A DNA stretch of 64,000 bases from Acanthochlamys bracteata (Eukaryota; Streptophyta; Magnoliopsida; Pandanales; Velloziaceae). The stretch spans positions 2,420,501 through 2,484,500 of the forward strand of contig CM034135.1 of the NCBI GenBank assembly GCA_019914995.1, read 5' to 3'. A model generated the notes under the pieces. That model was not told the origin of the DNA. It made no database searches and saw only the letters and a list, made by a program, of their open reading frames with translations. This document shows, in pieces, positions 46,631 to 58,327 of the stretch; positions within the stretch are counted from its first letter, which is position 1; every line of letters starts with the position of its first letter. The position numbers were made by a program, and so were the translations under genes.

Positions 46631-47326
46631 ATGGCAAACCTTCCATATGCATACACTCCCATGTTAACTTTCATACTTATGTTTGTTTTCATGGTCAGTC
46701 CATCATTCTCTACCAGAAGTAGCATAGATCAAAGCATAGCAGCAACCAAACCTACGAAACCAGTCATAACATTCTTTGTGAACTTGGTCCTAGGTAATCA
46801 GAATAGCAAGCCATCTGCTGCATCACCGATGCTAAACGGATACGATCGCCCGTTCCCTGAACTAACCACTACATTCTCCCCGTCAAAAGACATGCCATAT
46901 TTCAGCCCCAGAATTAGAAAACATCGACAATCAATAGGTTGGTTGCCATTCCTGACAGCAACACTGCAAGCGCTTGAGCCCGGAGTAATAACTGAGATTG
47001 ATGAGGAGTTATCCGGGAACGTGATGCTAGGTCCACCATTGCTGCGAGGGAAGGTGCAAGGAGTTTATGTCACAAGCTATTTGGATAATAGTAGCCACAT
47101 GGTCGCGATCAAGGCTGCATTCATTGACGATGATTCTGAAGATAGCTTGAGGTTTTTTGGCCTGCACCAACCTGGATTACCTGAATCTCACATTGCTGTT
47201 GTAGGCGGAACAGGGAAATACAGCGGGACTAATGGTTACGCAGTAGTTAAAACTAGCAGCCTTGCAACTGAAGATGAAGAAAGCAGCACAAAGAAAATTC
47301 TCTCCTTCACTGTTTACCTCAAGTGA
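46631..47326 (+). CDS. Dirigent protein, ESB1/DIR-type
   Basis: An intronless 231-residue secreted protein. Dirigent proteins guide stereoselective coupling of phenoxy radicals in the cell wall, and the ESB1/DIR10 group helps build the Casparian strip. Residues 1-27 form a signal peptide (TPMLTFILMFVFMVSPSFS). The mature part has a divergent ~90-residue leader, then the DIR domain: WLPFLTATLQALEPGVITEI (the LQxLExGxVTxID block), ELSGNVMLGPPLLRGKVQGV, EDSLRFFGLHQ and SESHIA-like PESHIAVVGGTGKYSGTNGY, ending LSFTVYLK. The blocks match the ESB1-like subgroup better than the pinoresinol-forming DIR6 type. The stop codon lies 291 bases from the convergent UXS stop. Confidence 0.88.
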   Translation: MANLPYAYTPMLTFILMFVFMVSPSFSTRSSIDQSIAATKPTKPVITFFVNLVLGNQNSKPSAASPMLNGYDRPFPELTTTFSPSKDMPYFSPRIRKHRQSIGWLPFLTATLQALEPGVITEIDEELSGNVMLGPPLLRGKVQGVYVTSYLDNSSHMVAIKAAFIDDDSEDSLRFFGLHQPGLPESHIAVVGGTGKYSGTNGYAVVKTSSLATEDEESSTKKILSFTVYLK

Positions 47327-47617
47327 AGTAAATATCATAATGTAATATACAAATGTTATATTACATAAAAAATAATAAAAGAAATTTGTAAAGTTATTCT
47401 TAAGGCAGCAATTTTACATTTCCTGAAACTTTATCAAGAATCAAAAAGGCTGAAACAAAAATCGAATGTATACATCAGAAAATAATACCACAGGCAGCTG
47501 GCAATGTGAAAAAATACATATTGAACAGGGTGCAGCCAGGATTCAGAAATGATAATTAAAATTTTGATTTTTTCTATACCACTCGTGATTCTATGTTACA
47601 GGCTAGAGCATGAATCT

Positions 47618-50600
47618 TCATTTCTCCTCAGTCAGGCGTTTCCGGAAGTCGGTGACCATAAGAGGTAAGCCTTGCCGCAAAGAGATTTTTGGTTCCCAGT
47701 TGAGCAGTTGTTTTGCCTTGGTAATATCTGGCTTTCGCATGTGTGGGTCATCTGCCGTGTTAGGTTTAAACTCGATAGTAGCACTTGGATCAATAGTTTC
47801 TTTGACAACCTGCAAATCCAGTGAAAAGATTGAAGAGAGATTATGTTAACATGAGGCAGTATATACAAAGGGGAGAAAAGAAAATACTCATAATCTTTTG
47901 GTTACACAAACCTCAGCAAGCTCTAACATTGTAAATTCTCCTGGATTGCCCAAGTTGAAAGGTCCAATATGCTCGCTTTCCATCAGTGCAAATAATCCAT
48001 CAACCTTTGAAAGTGCACATTGACAAAAAAAGTTTACTATTTGGAGTTCTTTAAACCCTTTTAACCACAGTATTCAAAAAGGACCAAGAAATCTAGAATG
48101 CAGATTCGCTTGCAAGTTATACATTCTTTGTGAAGCAAGTGAAAAACCTTTAGGCAGTATTAAATTAAACCATAGGGCCAAGCTCCTACATTCATGCCAT
48201 TTCATAACACAAGCCCCAGTTAAGGTCGATTTGATTTTTCTTAACTACTACAAATACTTAATACCTTGGAGGTTTTAGAGTGCCTTTTTTGTGATGAAAG
48301 GAAGAGTTTCCACATCCTAGGTGACTCATTAACAACTTTGAAAGCTACTTTGAGCGAGTCACATGAGTCACTTTAATACATGATTGAAACTTCAGAGCGA
48401 CCAAAGTTGAGCCTTTTCACCATATTACAAGCACAAAAGACCAAACATTTGGACTTGGATTGATGGAAAGGGATCAATCAAACAACAAAAAAGATGGCAT
48501 TGAGGACATACACACACCAACCAAGAAGATGAGAAGAAAGGTTAGGACAAGTTTCAACACCAAGCAACTCCCAAAATAACAAGAAAATGAACCCCAGTAA
48601 AAGAAGATGCTGAAGGATTGGAGAACTTCGAAGTAAGGGTGCAGGCATAACATTACTTATAGTCGAATTATAAGTACCAGATCAGAAATATATTGGAAAC
48701 TTCGCGTTTGCTTTCCATCCCCATAAACTGTCATTGGCTGTTTGCGGAGTGCCTGTAGAGCAAATATGTAAAAATATGCTGAAAGACAGTACATGCTTTG
48801 TATGTTAGAACAAAGATCATCCGGAAAGAACAGTTTATAATGCAAACAATAAACAATAGCATGAACTAACCTGTGCTACGAAGTTGCTGACAACACGACC
48901 ATCATCTAGGCACATACGTGGGCCGTATGTATTGAAAATACGTGCAATACGCACCTACAAGACCACATTTTTCATCCAGTAATTGCATAAGGATATTTTT
49001 AACCATAACAACTCTCCAAATAAAGATAGAAGGCATTCAGTAACTTCCGCCATCACATCACATTACCAAGAAAAGTTGAAAGTCAAAACTCTCCAAAGGA
49101 CAGGGTCAAAAAGGGCTGGAAATATTTTAATATAACCAAGTCAATGCCTTGTAATTTAATGAAAGATTAAAATAAAGTAGAAAGACAAAATATAAAAAAG
49201 CTAATATGGCAAAAAGTCTGGAATCTGAACTTTGGGTTACTCTTCTTCTGATAAGCTCAATCAGAATTCTACTTTAAACTTAAAATAAGAAACTTACCAT
49301 ATTTTAAATAATCATTTGCCCGATAACTAACAGTATCATTTTAAGCTCCTCAACCAAAATTGAGAAAAGGGGTGAGGATTTTTGCATGACTTATAGCTTT
49401 CTCTCAATATCCTTTTTCCATATACTAACATGCAAACTTACATTCCAATTTCCAAGGTTTTTCACTTGTTTCTTCAATTAGGTTTTTGGGCCAAAATCAT
49501 ACCGTATTTGTTAGCTATCATGATTTAATTTCTGAAACTAAGACAATACCCTGAAAGTAATATTTATGAAACTGCGGTGTACAACAGGACCCTTTGACTG
49601 GACTTCCTCAAATCAACTCCGAAACACATAGCTGTACCAAATGTTGGAATGAGTTGAATTGAAATAACGCTTCAACAAGCACCCATCTAGCTTAGTAAAC
49701 AAATGGAAGACCAGTGCAAAACATACCTCGACTTCAGCACCTCTGTGGTAATCCATGGTTAAAGTCTCTGCTGTTCTTTTACCTTCATCATAACAACTCC
49801 TAACACCTAATATTGGCCAAGTATTAGCCACCATATCTAATAGGCTGATCAAGACATGCTATAACTCTCAACAATGCCAGATGATAAAACATGCACAAAG
49901 AATCGACTTTATCAAAGCACCAAAAATGTCAAATTGCAGCATGGTAACTAGACAATTGCTACTAGTGAAGCTAACCTATCGGGTTGACATGTCCCCAATA
50001 AGTCTCCTTCTGCGGGTGCTCGAGGGGATCACCATATACTTCACTGGTACTCGTCAGAAGGAACCTAGCTCCAATTCTCTTTGCCAAACCGAGCATATTT
50101 AAAGTTCCCATCACATTGGTCTTGTAGCAAGAAGTTAAAGAATCCAAAGAAAAAGTAACTATAGAAAATTACTAGTGCAAATTTATCATGATTGACCTAT
50201 ATCATCGCAAGAGTAGCCAGTATATGTCTCTAAATACTTCGGATCATACAAAGTAGAAATCTTTTCTTCTTCCCAGCAATAAAATTGGCATGCCAATAAC
50301 ATGAAATGAACGAAACACACAATCCAAACAAGATGGCCAAAGAAAGAATTACGAAAAAAGGATATAATTGTCTTGATCGGATTATACTTGTAATGCACGG
50401 GCGAAGCGGGGCAAGCGAGATGATAGATCTGATCAACCTCGAGCAGGATCGGCTCAACAACATCATGCCTGATGAGTTCAAACTTGGGATTCCCAAAATG
50501 GTGAACCAAATTCTCTTTCCTTCCAGTAAAGAAATTATCGATCACAATAACACTATCACCTCTATTAATCAACTTATCAACAAGATGGCTTCCAACGAAC

Positions 50601-50977
50601 CCAGCACCACCAGTAACAACAATTCTTCTTCCAGGAACACGGATAGTCGCAGGCAAACGTGATCCAGCAGCAGAGATCGTCGTTGCTGTCGTTGTTGTTG
50701 TTGGTCGTTTGAAGACAGGAAGAGAACGGTGGTGATTGGAAGGAATAGGGAAATAAAGAGAAGGAGAAGAAGGTCGGAGAAGAAAGAAAGAGGTAGCGAG
50801 AAGAGCGCCGAGGAGAACGAAGAGCAGGCGTTGTTCACGTAGAAGGTACGAAGCGAAGGAGCGAGCAGAAGCAGAGCTTCCGCCGGAGCGGGAAGAGAGT
50901 TTGATCGCCGGAGGCTTTGCAGCGGAAGCGGAGGAGTGCGAGCTCGGTAGGCTGGATTGTTTGTGTAGCTGCTTCAT
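47618..50977 (-). CDS. UXS: UDP-glucuronic acid decarboxylase (UDP-xylose synthase), Golgi type
   Basis: It converts UDP-glucuronate to UDP-xylose for xylan, xyloglucan and glycoprotein synthesis. Seven exons (50366-50977, 49976-50123, 49727-49806, 48871-48954, 48678-48752, 47912-48004, 47618-47809) give 427 residues. The N-terminus has a cytosolic Ser-rich tail and one membrane anchor around residues 50-68 ([17 protein letters not shown]), so it is a type II Golgi protein like Arabidopsis UXS1/2/4 and not the soluble form. The NAD-binding GGAGFVG is at 123-129; the SDR catalytic pair is Tyr259 and Lys263 in [29 protein letters not shown] and [16 protein letters not shown] are family blocks. 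Intron 1 is of the AT-AC U12 class. The dirigent gene converges on its 3' end. Confidence 0.95.
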
Positions 50978-51110
50978 TTTTTGTTTTTTAAAGCAAAATT
51001 TGCGATCGCGATCTGGCTGCAGAGAAAGAAAGCAAGAAACAAAGAAGAAGAAGGTGGCGGGTAGGAAGGTGTCACGTGAGAAGCACGCTCTATTTATTAT
51101 CTTGATGGGC
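50978..51110 (-). promoter_or_regulatory. UXS 5' UTR and core promoter region
   Basis: Upstream of the ATG on the minus strand is a purine/pyrimidine-biased leader. A CACGTG G-box lies at about 51073-51078, and an AT-rich TATA-like stretch (reading AATAAATAGAG on the minus strand) near 51087-51100. Confidence 0.35.
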
Positions 51111-51217
51111 TTAAAGATAGCCCACTAATTGATAGATACATGTTGGTGAGAGAGCCCAAATGTGCTAGCTTTATTTGTGAGATATAGCCCACGAAACTTG
51201 GGCTTTTCCGAAGTGTC

Positions 51218-51465
51218 TGTTTGAAATTACTTATAAAATATAATTTTTCTGAAATAAAATATTTTATTATTTTTAAAAATAAATTTTATTGTTTTATTTT
51301 TAGAAAATTAATAAAAATATGTAATAAAAAAAATTTCATTAGGTAAAATTTTTTTACATTTCATAAATTTTTAAATAAAATTTGTAAATATTTATAAAAT
51401 ATATATTGAAAAATGTGAATAAAAAATTGAAAAAGAGTGGTGAAAAAAAGCTGAACCAAACGGGG
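51218..51465. repeat. AT-rich short inverted-repeat element (copy 6)
   Basis: It contains GTAAAATTTTTTTACATTTC and AAATATTTATAAAATATATA, the same core as copy 2. It ends near AAAAAAGCTGAACCAAACGG. Confidence 0.6.
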
Positions 51466-51514
51466 AGAACCGGGGCTTTTCAGATATAAATCATATATAT
51501 TTTTTGTTGCAGAG

Positions 51515-51705
51515 GGTGTTTAAGTGATTTATTCAAAAATAAATTAGTATAAAAATACTATTAAAAATAAATTTAATTTTTATATTTTTTAAAAAATGAG
51601 CACAAAGTAATTTTTATATTTTTTTGTATAGCTGAAAGTAAGCTTAAAGTAATTTTTAATAAAAAAATGAGTTATAAAGATTGAAAAAGCACACCCACAG
51701 TGTAT
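51515..51705. repeat. Second AT-rich inverted-repeat element with GGGTGT ends
   Basis: The left end GAGGGTGTTTAAGTG and the right end GAAAAAGCACACCCACAG are imperfect inverted copies. This type is close to the element at 57479-57679 and distinct from copy 6. Confidence 0.45.
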
Positions 51706-51852
51706 CATTCTTAAGGTTAAACTTCGCTGTACACATTTGATATTCAAAATGATTCAATACTACATATTTAATCACTACATATGCATTATTAGAAATGTAC
51801 AATAGCCACAAGAAGATTTCCTGCCTGGTTTAATTAGCTTATAATGATCGAT

Positions 51853-53920
51853 CTATACAATACTTTCTTCTTTACCAGCAGTTGCAGCTGGTGCATTCAA
51901 GTAATGTTCATCATGCTTGAATTTCTGCTCCATCTCTGATTGTGGTGCACCGTTAATAGAAGAAACAGTTACTAATCTTTCATTGAGCCAAGCAACAATG
52001 TCTGAGAAGACAAGCTGAATGTTTTCCTCAGGTTCGCCGAATGTTATCCCATGCCACATACCTGGGTAAAGTTTATAAGTCTTGTCCTCCGTTGCTGCCT
52101 TCTCGTACAACAGTTTGCTTACTGATGGATCAGTAACTACATCGTCTCCACCTTGAACGATCAGAAATGGCAACGACACCTGAAAATAAATTCGTAAGAA
52201 AGTTTGTTTCAATATAAGATATAAAATTCTTAGTAATTACCTTGTCAAGATTGTGTTCGATGTCTAAGCTGACCATGAGAAGTTCATAGCCAGTTTTCAA
52301 TCTTGGCTTTCCTTTGTAACAAAGTGGACTTTCACGAACCTGCAAATCAAAATTTTCAGTATTATAAGTCAAGAAAACGGGTAAAACTCAATGAATTAAT
52401 TACCTCTTCTCTTTTTTCTGGTCTTTTGAAGGCAACATCAATGATGTCTTTTGTAGGTATTATCTTCCAAGTGGGTATTATCTTTGTCAACCTCTTCAAT
52501 ATACTAATCACTACCGGGTGCGGTTTCATATCTTCAGCAATCTTTATAAAAAAAGACCAAGAAACAACAAACAAAATTTCAAAACATCAATTCAACAAAA
52601 CAAAAAACATATAGATAAGATACTGAAAAAAAAGACTACAAGGGGTTGAAAATTCAGCTATAGCAATTCATGATAAATGGTTTAACCTAATGGGAAGCGC
52701 ATTACAAGAAAAGGAAATTGTTAATTATATGCGGAGCATATTGTGGTAGTAGGTCATTAGATGTTAAGGATTAACTTCACTGATAATACGTTTGCTTTAT
52801 TACTTCTAGACAACGGTACTAATTACATCTTTCCCTTTTCCCTTTAAAAAAGTTAGCATCAATGACTTTCAGAATTGTGACCCTTCTTAAAACTGTGTAT
52901 GGATGAAAATGCGAACAAAAGAAAGTAATCTGAATAAATTTATGCATACGGAAGTGTAGAAGGGCGACCTTGCACATAGGGGCAACAAGAACAGCACCAT
53001 CCCAATAGGTAGGGTACTTCTTATGAAGAAGAAGAACAACGGCTCCACCCATGGATTCACCAAGAAGGAACCTCTTCTTGTTCTTGTTCTCTTGCTTCTC
53101 TGTTTTTAGTTAAAAGGAAATTGAAAAAATCAAGCTTAAATATCTTTAGAAGTAGTAGTGATTGTTATACTTGAAATTTGTTATCTAATTCATATACTTA
53201 TACCACATATGCTCATGAAAAAGGAAGCACAATCATTCACAAGATTGTCGAAGTTGGGAACATAGCCTTGAAGACCATCAGACTTTCCATGGCCTTCATG
53301 ATCAATCCCATACACCGCGAAACCTGCTTTCGCCAACGCGATTCCAGTGCCTGAAATCAAACAATGAAATCAACCATGACTTCCATTTCTAATTAACTTT
53401 TCTTTAGCTTTTTGTTCTTAATAATTACTATGAAATGATCATTACCTTTCATGAAGAAGCTGCAATCCACACCATATCCTTTGATTGAGAATGCAAAAGA
53501 AGTGCTAAATGTTAAAAGTCTTTAATTTCAGATATTGAATGAACATGAAAAATTGCAAGAGCTTGTGTATGTAAATACCATGGCAAAGAAAGATTAGAGC
53601 TTTTGGTTCTTGAGTATCTGGAAGCCATCTGCAGTTAAACTGCTTTATTCCTCTGGAGTTTGATATATATTCCTGAATTTCATAACCAAAATAATAAAGT
53701 TGACAAGACAACTTTAACTCATATGATCAAGAATGATGAAATTCGAAGTGTCTGATATTGATTCCAACCTCTTCATACTTGATATTTCTATGATTTTCGG
53801 CCTGAAAAAATTCAAGATAAACAACACGAGAAACAAAAGCATGAAAATTACCGCGACCAAAACTAAGAAATGGAATAAGAGAGGGGGAGAAAAATAGGAG
53901 AGAGTTGTGCAAAATACCAT
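51853..53920 (-). CDS. MAGL/caffeoylshikimate-esterase-type alpha/beta hydrolase, gene A
   Basis: A serine hydrolase of the plant monoacylglycerol lipase family, whose members cleave monoacylglycerols, lysophospholipids or caffeoyl-shikimate. Nine exons: 53918-53920, 53769-53801, 53579-53672, 53446-53478, 53204-53350, 52969-53099, 52404-52541, 52241-52339, 51853-52179; 334 residues. Blocks: EYISNSRGIKQFNCRWLP, oxyanion FLCHGYG, YGIDHEGHGKSDGLQGYV, nucleophile Ser119 in GESMGG, Asp239 in GGDDVVTDP, His269 in PGMWHGIT. The full triad is present. The first coding exon is only the ATG, directly followed by GT; the family's short second exon (AENHRNIKYEE) precedes EYISNSRG. The C-terminal tail is ~15 residues longer than in gene B. 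The substrate cannot be told from sequence. Confidence 0.93.
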
Positions 53921-54772
53921 TAGAAAAACTCAGAAGTCAGAGAAGAAAAGAGAAGAACAGGATAAGTGGTATGTTGGTTTATTAATATTTATAGGTTAGA
54001 TATCCATGTGGCTTTAGTAACAAAATATTAGAGTACTTTAGTCCAAAGAAAGTTGTTATTTAACCACTTGTCTATAATTCAAAGTCATAGGATAAAGTTT
54101 TCATTAGAGCTTAATTACAGTATCTGAACATTTCTTCCTTTTTCGAGAAAAGGACTTCAAAATTTTTGAAAATGGAAAGAAAACTGCAACAAGTAACCAA
54201 GAATGAGACTGAGAAGAGGTTCTACTCTTATCTTTATAATCAATGAAGAACAGATTAACGATTAATTTCACTATTAGTTTTATTTTCTGCGTTTGGTTTA
54301 GTTGGCTTAGAAGAATCTGCAGATGATCTTTATGCTTGTTTGTTTTTGTATGATGATTGTTCATTCAGCAACGCTGTCCACTAAAACTTTCTTCAAGCAA
54401 GGGAACAAATGGAGAAATTTCTAGTTGTGAACAACTCCACAATAATAGGCTACAACTCACTTTCAAATATTAAAATCTCTTCTCTATTCAATTAGTCTTT
54501 CTTTTCTGGGTAGAGATATAAGTCTGCTGGAGGCATTTCCTTGTCGAAGTATACAACTATACATCACCACTTGATAGTTTTCAACTTGTGTTGGAAGACG
54601 AGGTAGCCTAGTTCTTCAAAGATGCATAACAGTTGCCTTTGCGCTGGAAGTTAACTCACACTCCAGAACTGAAATGACATTGCAAATTTACCAGTCTGTG
54701 TCTGAGTTAATTTGCAGAGTTTAAATTTTACATCATATATCTTGTCAGCAGTAGAGAGTAGAATCTAACATT
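53921..54772. other. Spacer between the tandem hydrolase genes
   Basis: It holds the 5' UTR and promoter of gene A and the 3' UTR of gene B. No further open frame is supported; the 86-codon minus frame at 54104-54364 matches nothing. Confidence 0.55.
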
Positions 54773-56788
54773 TCATTCTTGTGCTAGATTAGATTTGTCA
54801 TGGCTGGCCTTCTGTTCCACCTCTGATAACATTGAATTTGTAGTAGTAGTCCTTTCATCAAGCCATTCGATAATGTCAGAGAACACTGCATTGATGTTCT
54901 CTTGCGACTCGCCAGAGGTGAGGGCATGCCACATTCCAGGATACAGCTTGAATGTTTTATCCTTGCTCAATGCTGTATCATATAGTGCTTGGCTAACCGA
55001 AGGATCGGTTACTAAGTCTGCTCCCCCGTGGACTATAATGAATGGTAAAGTAACCTGAATTGTATCATACAAGAAAAGTTGCTAAGCTAATATCCACAAC
55101 TACCGGTTATAGACAAACATTACTATATCTATACTGAATCTATAGAATCACCTACTGCTTATGTTTATCTACATCAAAAGGATGAGCTGTTCTTGCTTAT
55201 GTAAACATCTTCTTTGCTGGAAACACATCTTCAAATGGTAGGTGAAAGATTATTGAATGAACAGCATGCTAACAGACTACTGTTGATGAAGTTTTTTAGT
55301 GCTCAGAAGTATTTCTTTCTTTGCTGGAGATAAGCTTCTAACTTACTAACAGATAACATTGTAATGTTATATAGTTCAGAGTTGCATTTACCCTGTCAAG
55401 GTTCTTCTCAATGTCTAGGCTAGCCATGAGAAGCTCGTACCCAGTTCTCAGTCTAGGCTTCCCCTTGTAGCAGTACGGATTACCACGAACCTGATGTTCA
55501 AGGTATTTTCATTAGAACGGTGAGCTATAGTAAGAGTAAATATATGAAGCCATTCAAATTGTTGCATTACCACTTGTCTCCACTCTGGGTCTCTAATGGC
55601 TGTCTCGATGATATCCTTTGTTGGAATGATTTTCCATCTTGGAATGACCTTGCATAGCTTCACCAAGAAGCTGATGACTATTGGATGAGGCTTCATTTCA
55701 TCAGCAATCTGGTAAAACATGAATTCACATTTTTATTCGATTGCAGGAAGCAATTTTTTAATTCTACATACAATATTATTAGAAAGATGAGAAATTTTGA
55801 AATGTAAATGATATCGAATTTACCTTGCACATAGGAGCAACTAGAACGGCACCATCCCAATAGGTAGGCTTTTTTCTATGGAAAAGAAGAGCAACAGCTC
55901 CTCCCATGGATTCTCCGAGCAAAAACCTTCTCTTATTCTTGTTCTCTTGTCTCTCTGGAGTATAAACACATTCAAACTACAGTGTCTACCAAAACAATCC
56001 AGACGAGCAAATACATTTTACTAAACATTTATTTCATAGTTAAGAATAAAGAATCTTACCACAAACATTAGTGAAATGCTCCGAGCAATCATTAACTAGA
56101 TTGTCGAAACTCTGTACGTAGCCCTGCAACCCAGAGGATTTTCCATGGCCGACATAGTCGATTCCATAAACAGCATAACCTGCTTTAGCTAGTTGCAATC
56201 CTGTCTCTGAAACAATAGACAAAGTACTGTTGTTGTCAAGTAGTAATTGAAAATGATTGATTTATAACATTACAAACGAATCAAGTGTGCGTAAAACTTA
56301 TGGTGTTGATGAATACCTCTCATTGAGATGCTGCATTCCATTGCATACCCTGAAAATTTTCCCAGAAATATCAATGAACGTGTTAGCAACTTTATACAAT
56401 ACATTCATCCCAATGCCTAAACAAGAAAAGAGGAATTTCTCATTGTACCATGGCACAGAAAGACCAATGCCTTTGATTCTCGATCGTTCGGAACCCATTT
56501 ACAAGTGAAGAGTTTCAATCCACGAGAATTAAGTATGAACTCCTGAAGAAATAATAATATAGAAACCAATTCAATCTCCATGCAATCAAACCTTCCCATC
56601 TTATACGATACCAAATCTAAAAGAAAATATTTTTGTATCAGATACTAACCGGTACATAAGTTATACCATCAACTTCCTGCGTCTGCAAGCAGCCATTCAA
56701 GTCAATATCAAACACCAAGAGAGGGAAAAAAATTGAAAAATCATAAACAGGCATTTTTAAATTAAAAAAGAACATGTACCAGTACCAT
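54773..56788 (-). CDS. MAGL/caffeoylshikimate-esterase-type alpha/beta hydrolase, gene B
   Basis: The tandem paralog of gene A. Nine exons: 56786-56788, 56650-56682, 56449-56542, 56317-56349, 56060-56206, 55824-55954, 55571-55708, 55392-55490, 54773-55054; 319 residues. The first eight exon lengths (3, 33, 94, 33, 147, 131, 138, 99) equal those of gene A exactly. The triad is Ser119 (GESMGG), Asp239 (GGADLVTDP) and His269 (PGMWHALT). Differences from A include YAMECSISMRE in place of YGVDCSFFMKG, a more divergent second exon (TQEVDGITYVP), and a shorter C-terminus. It is likely another enzyme of the same type with changed expression or substrate preference. Upstream of the ATG the minus strand has a CT-rich leader. 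Confidence 0.92.
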
Positions 56789-58327
56789 AGTGATGAATTG
56801 ACAAATCTTTTACAGAAGGATTGAAAAGTTAAACAAAGAATAAATGAATATATTTCATAGAGAAGGAGAGAGAGAGAGAAGAGAGAGAGAGAGGTTTTAT
56901 GTGTTTGGAGAAAAGAAAATTGTGGAGCTATAGGGTTAGAAGTTGGAGGGTTTTGTATGCATGCACGGAACTGCAAGGCTGGACAATTTGCCACCTTTTC
57001 AACACGAAGAAATTGACAACGTCAACGAGATAAGTATTCAATAAATGAACGAGAAGAGAACGTGTGGATTCTCTCCAAAGAAATAAAATTGTGCCAGTTC
57101 TTTTTTCCACACGTTGATTTTTAGGGAGGTTTTCAAAGTCCAGGTAAGAGATCCAGATCAGAAGCACGTAATTAAGGAAACCTTTGATAATTTTTCGATC
57201 TGTTTTCTTTTCAATTTCATGAATAGGGAATACTTGAATAAGAGGCGGCATGGAAGAGAAGGGGGAGGAGTTGATGTTGCTTGGGGGGGGTAACATAATG
57301 TTAGTGGAATGATGTGGCGAGTTGAATTGAATTATTAAATAGTAGGATGACTTTGTTCAATAATACATATGATGGTGGATACAATCAAAAAGAGAGTATC
57401 ATAGATTATGCATATATGGTAGTGGATGGCAAAGCATATATAAGAAGATAATGGAGTTGTCAAATTATTTATAAATTTTAAGGGTGTATTTTTTTTCACC
57501 TTCATAATTTATATTTTATAAAAAATTATTTATTTTTAGTGACATAAAAAAATACAATAAATTACTTTTAACTTATTTTTTCATACAAAATAATTAAAAA
57601 TATAAATTCATTTTAATAACATTATTTGTAATAATTTATTTTTTAATGATTCATTTTTAGTTTAAAAAATACACCTAAGTGGTGGGCATGTGATTGTTGA
57701 TTGTGATCACCAGGATACGATCGGATATCATGGGAAGCACACTTTTACGCGTCTTATTTTAGAGTATAACAATTACATATCAGAATCCTAACTGTTTGAC
57801 TGCATGCGATTGGGTATCACCTTTGTTTTTTCGTTGCCATTGTTTCATTTGCGGTGGAGGTCTTGCGAAGCTTCTTCCAAATGCTCGTTTTTAACTTGTT
57901 ATTAGGAAATATAAAATCCACCCACTATGTTTGTCATTTCATTTGGTAACATCAATCTGCACTTTTAGCATTTCCGCATTCATTATGGTCTTCCAAGAGA
58001 AAGAATTATAATAATACAATCAGTACTCGGGGGTATAAAATTTCACCCCAGCTTCACTGAAAGTTGCATCATTCCAGTAATAGGGTAGTTCTGAATAAGA
58101 ATATTACATCATACTTTCAATAATCACGATAGCAAAAATCCAACATTCTCAACGTAAATCTAAACAGGAAGTGATGAAATAAGTGCAACTCTAAGTCTGA
58201 ATAGCATCTTTTTGTCAACAGTTAAAGTGAATGCATAAACACCATACAAACCAAACTCCAAAATTTCACCCAATTCTAGGGGAAACCTAAAAGTAGGATT
58301 TTCATGCATGGCTAATTCAACACAAAT
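56789..58327. other. Spacer between hydrolase B and RPL35
   Basis: It includes the promoter and 5' UTR of gene B with a GA/CT-rich run near 56865-56895. A run of eight or nine G residues lies near 57285. One MITE is annotated at 57479-57679. The minus-strand frames at 56638-56994 and 56928-57296 are not believed, being AT-biased and matching no family. The 3' UTR of RPL35 is at the right end. Confidence 0.5.
57479..57679. mobile_element. 200-bp MITE with GGGTGTATTTTTT-type TIRs
   Basis: The left end TTAAGGGTGTATTTTTT and the right end AAAAAATACACCTAAG are inverted copies with one small difference. TA/TAA lies at both edges, as for Stowaway- or Harbinger-like targets. The interior is non-coding A/T runs. 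Confidence 0.65.

Larger units (their letters stand above)
51111..51852. other. Spacer between UXS and the hydrolase pair
   Basis: This is the upstream region of UXS and the downstream region of the first hydrolase. Most of it consists of two AT-rich repeat elements, at 51218-51465 and about 51515-51705. Confidence 0.55.

Noticed and set aside
50306..50662. 118-codon plus frame over UXS
   Set aside because: It is the antisense of UXS exon 1 and intron 1.
57280..57295. Run of eight or nine G residues
   Set aside because: An isolated homopolymer; too short to support a G-quadruplex claim without three more G-runs nearby.
56638..57296. Two minus-strand frames upstream of hydrolase B
   Set aside because: They cover intron 1, the 5' UTR and the promoter of gene B and are not protein-like.
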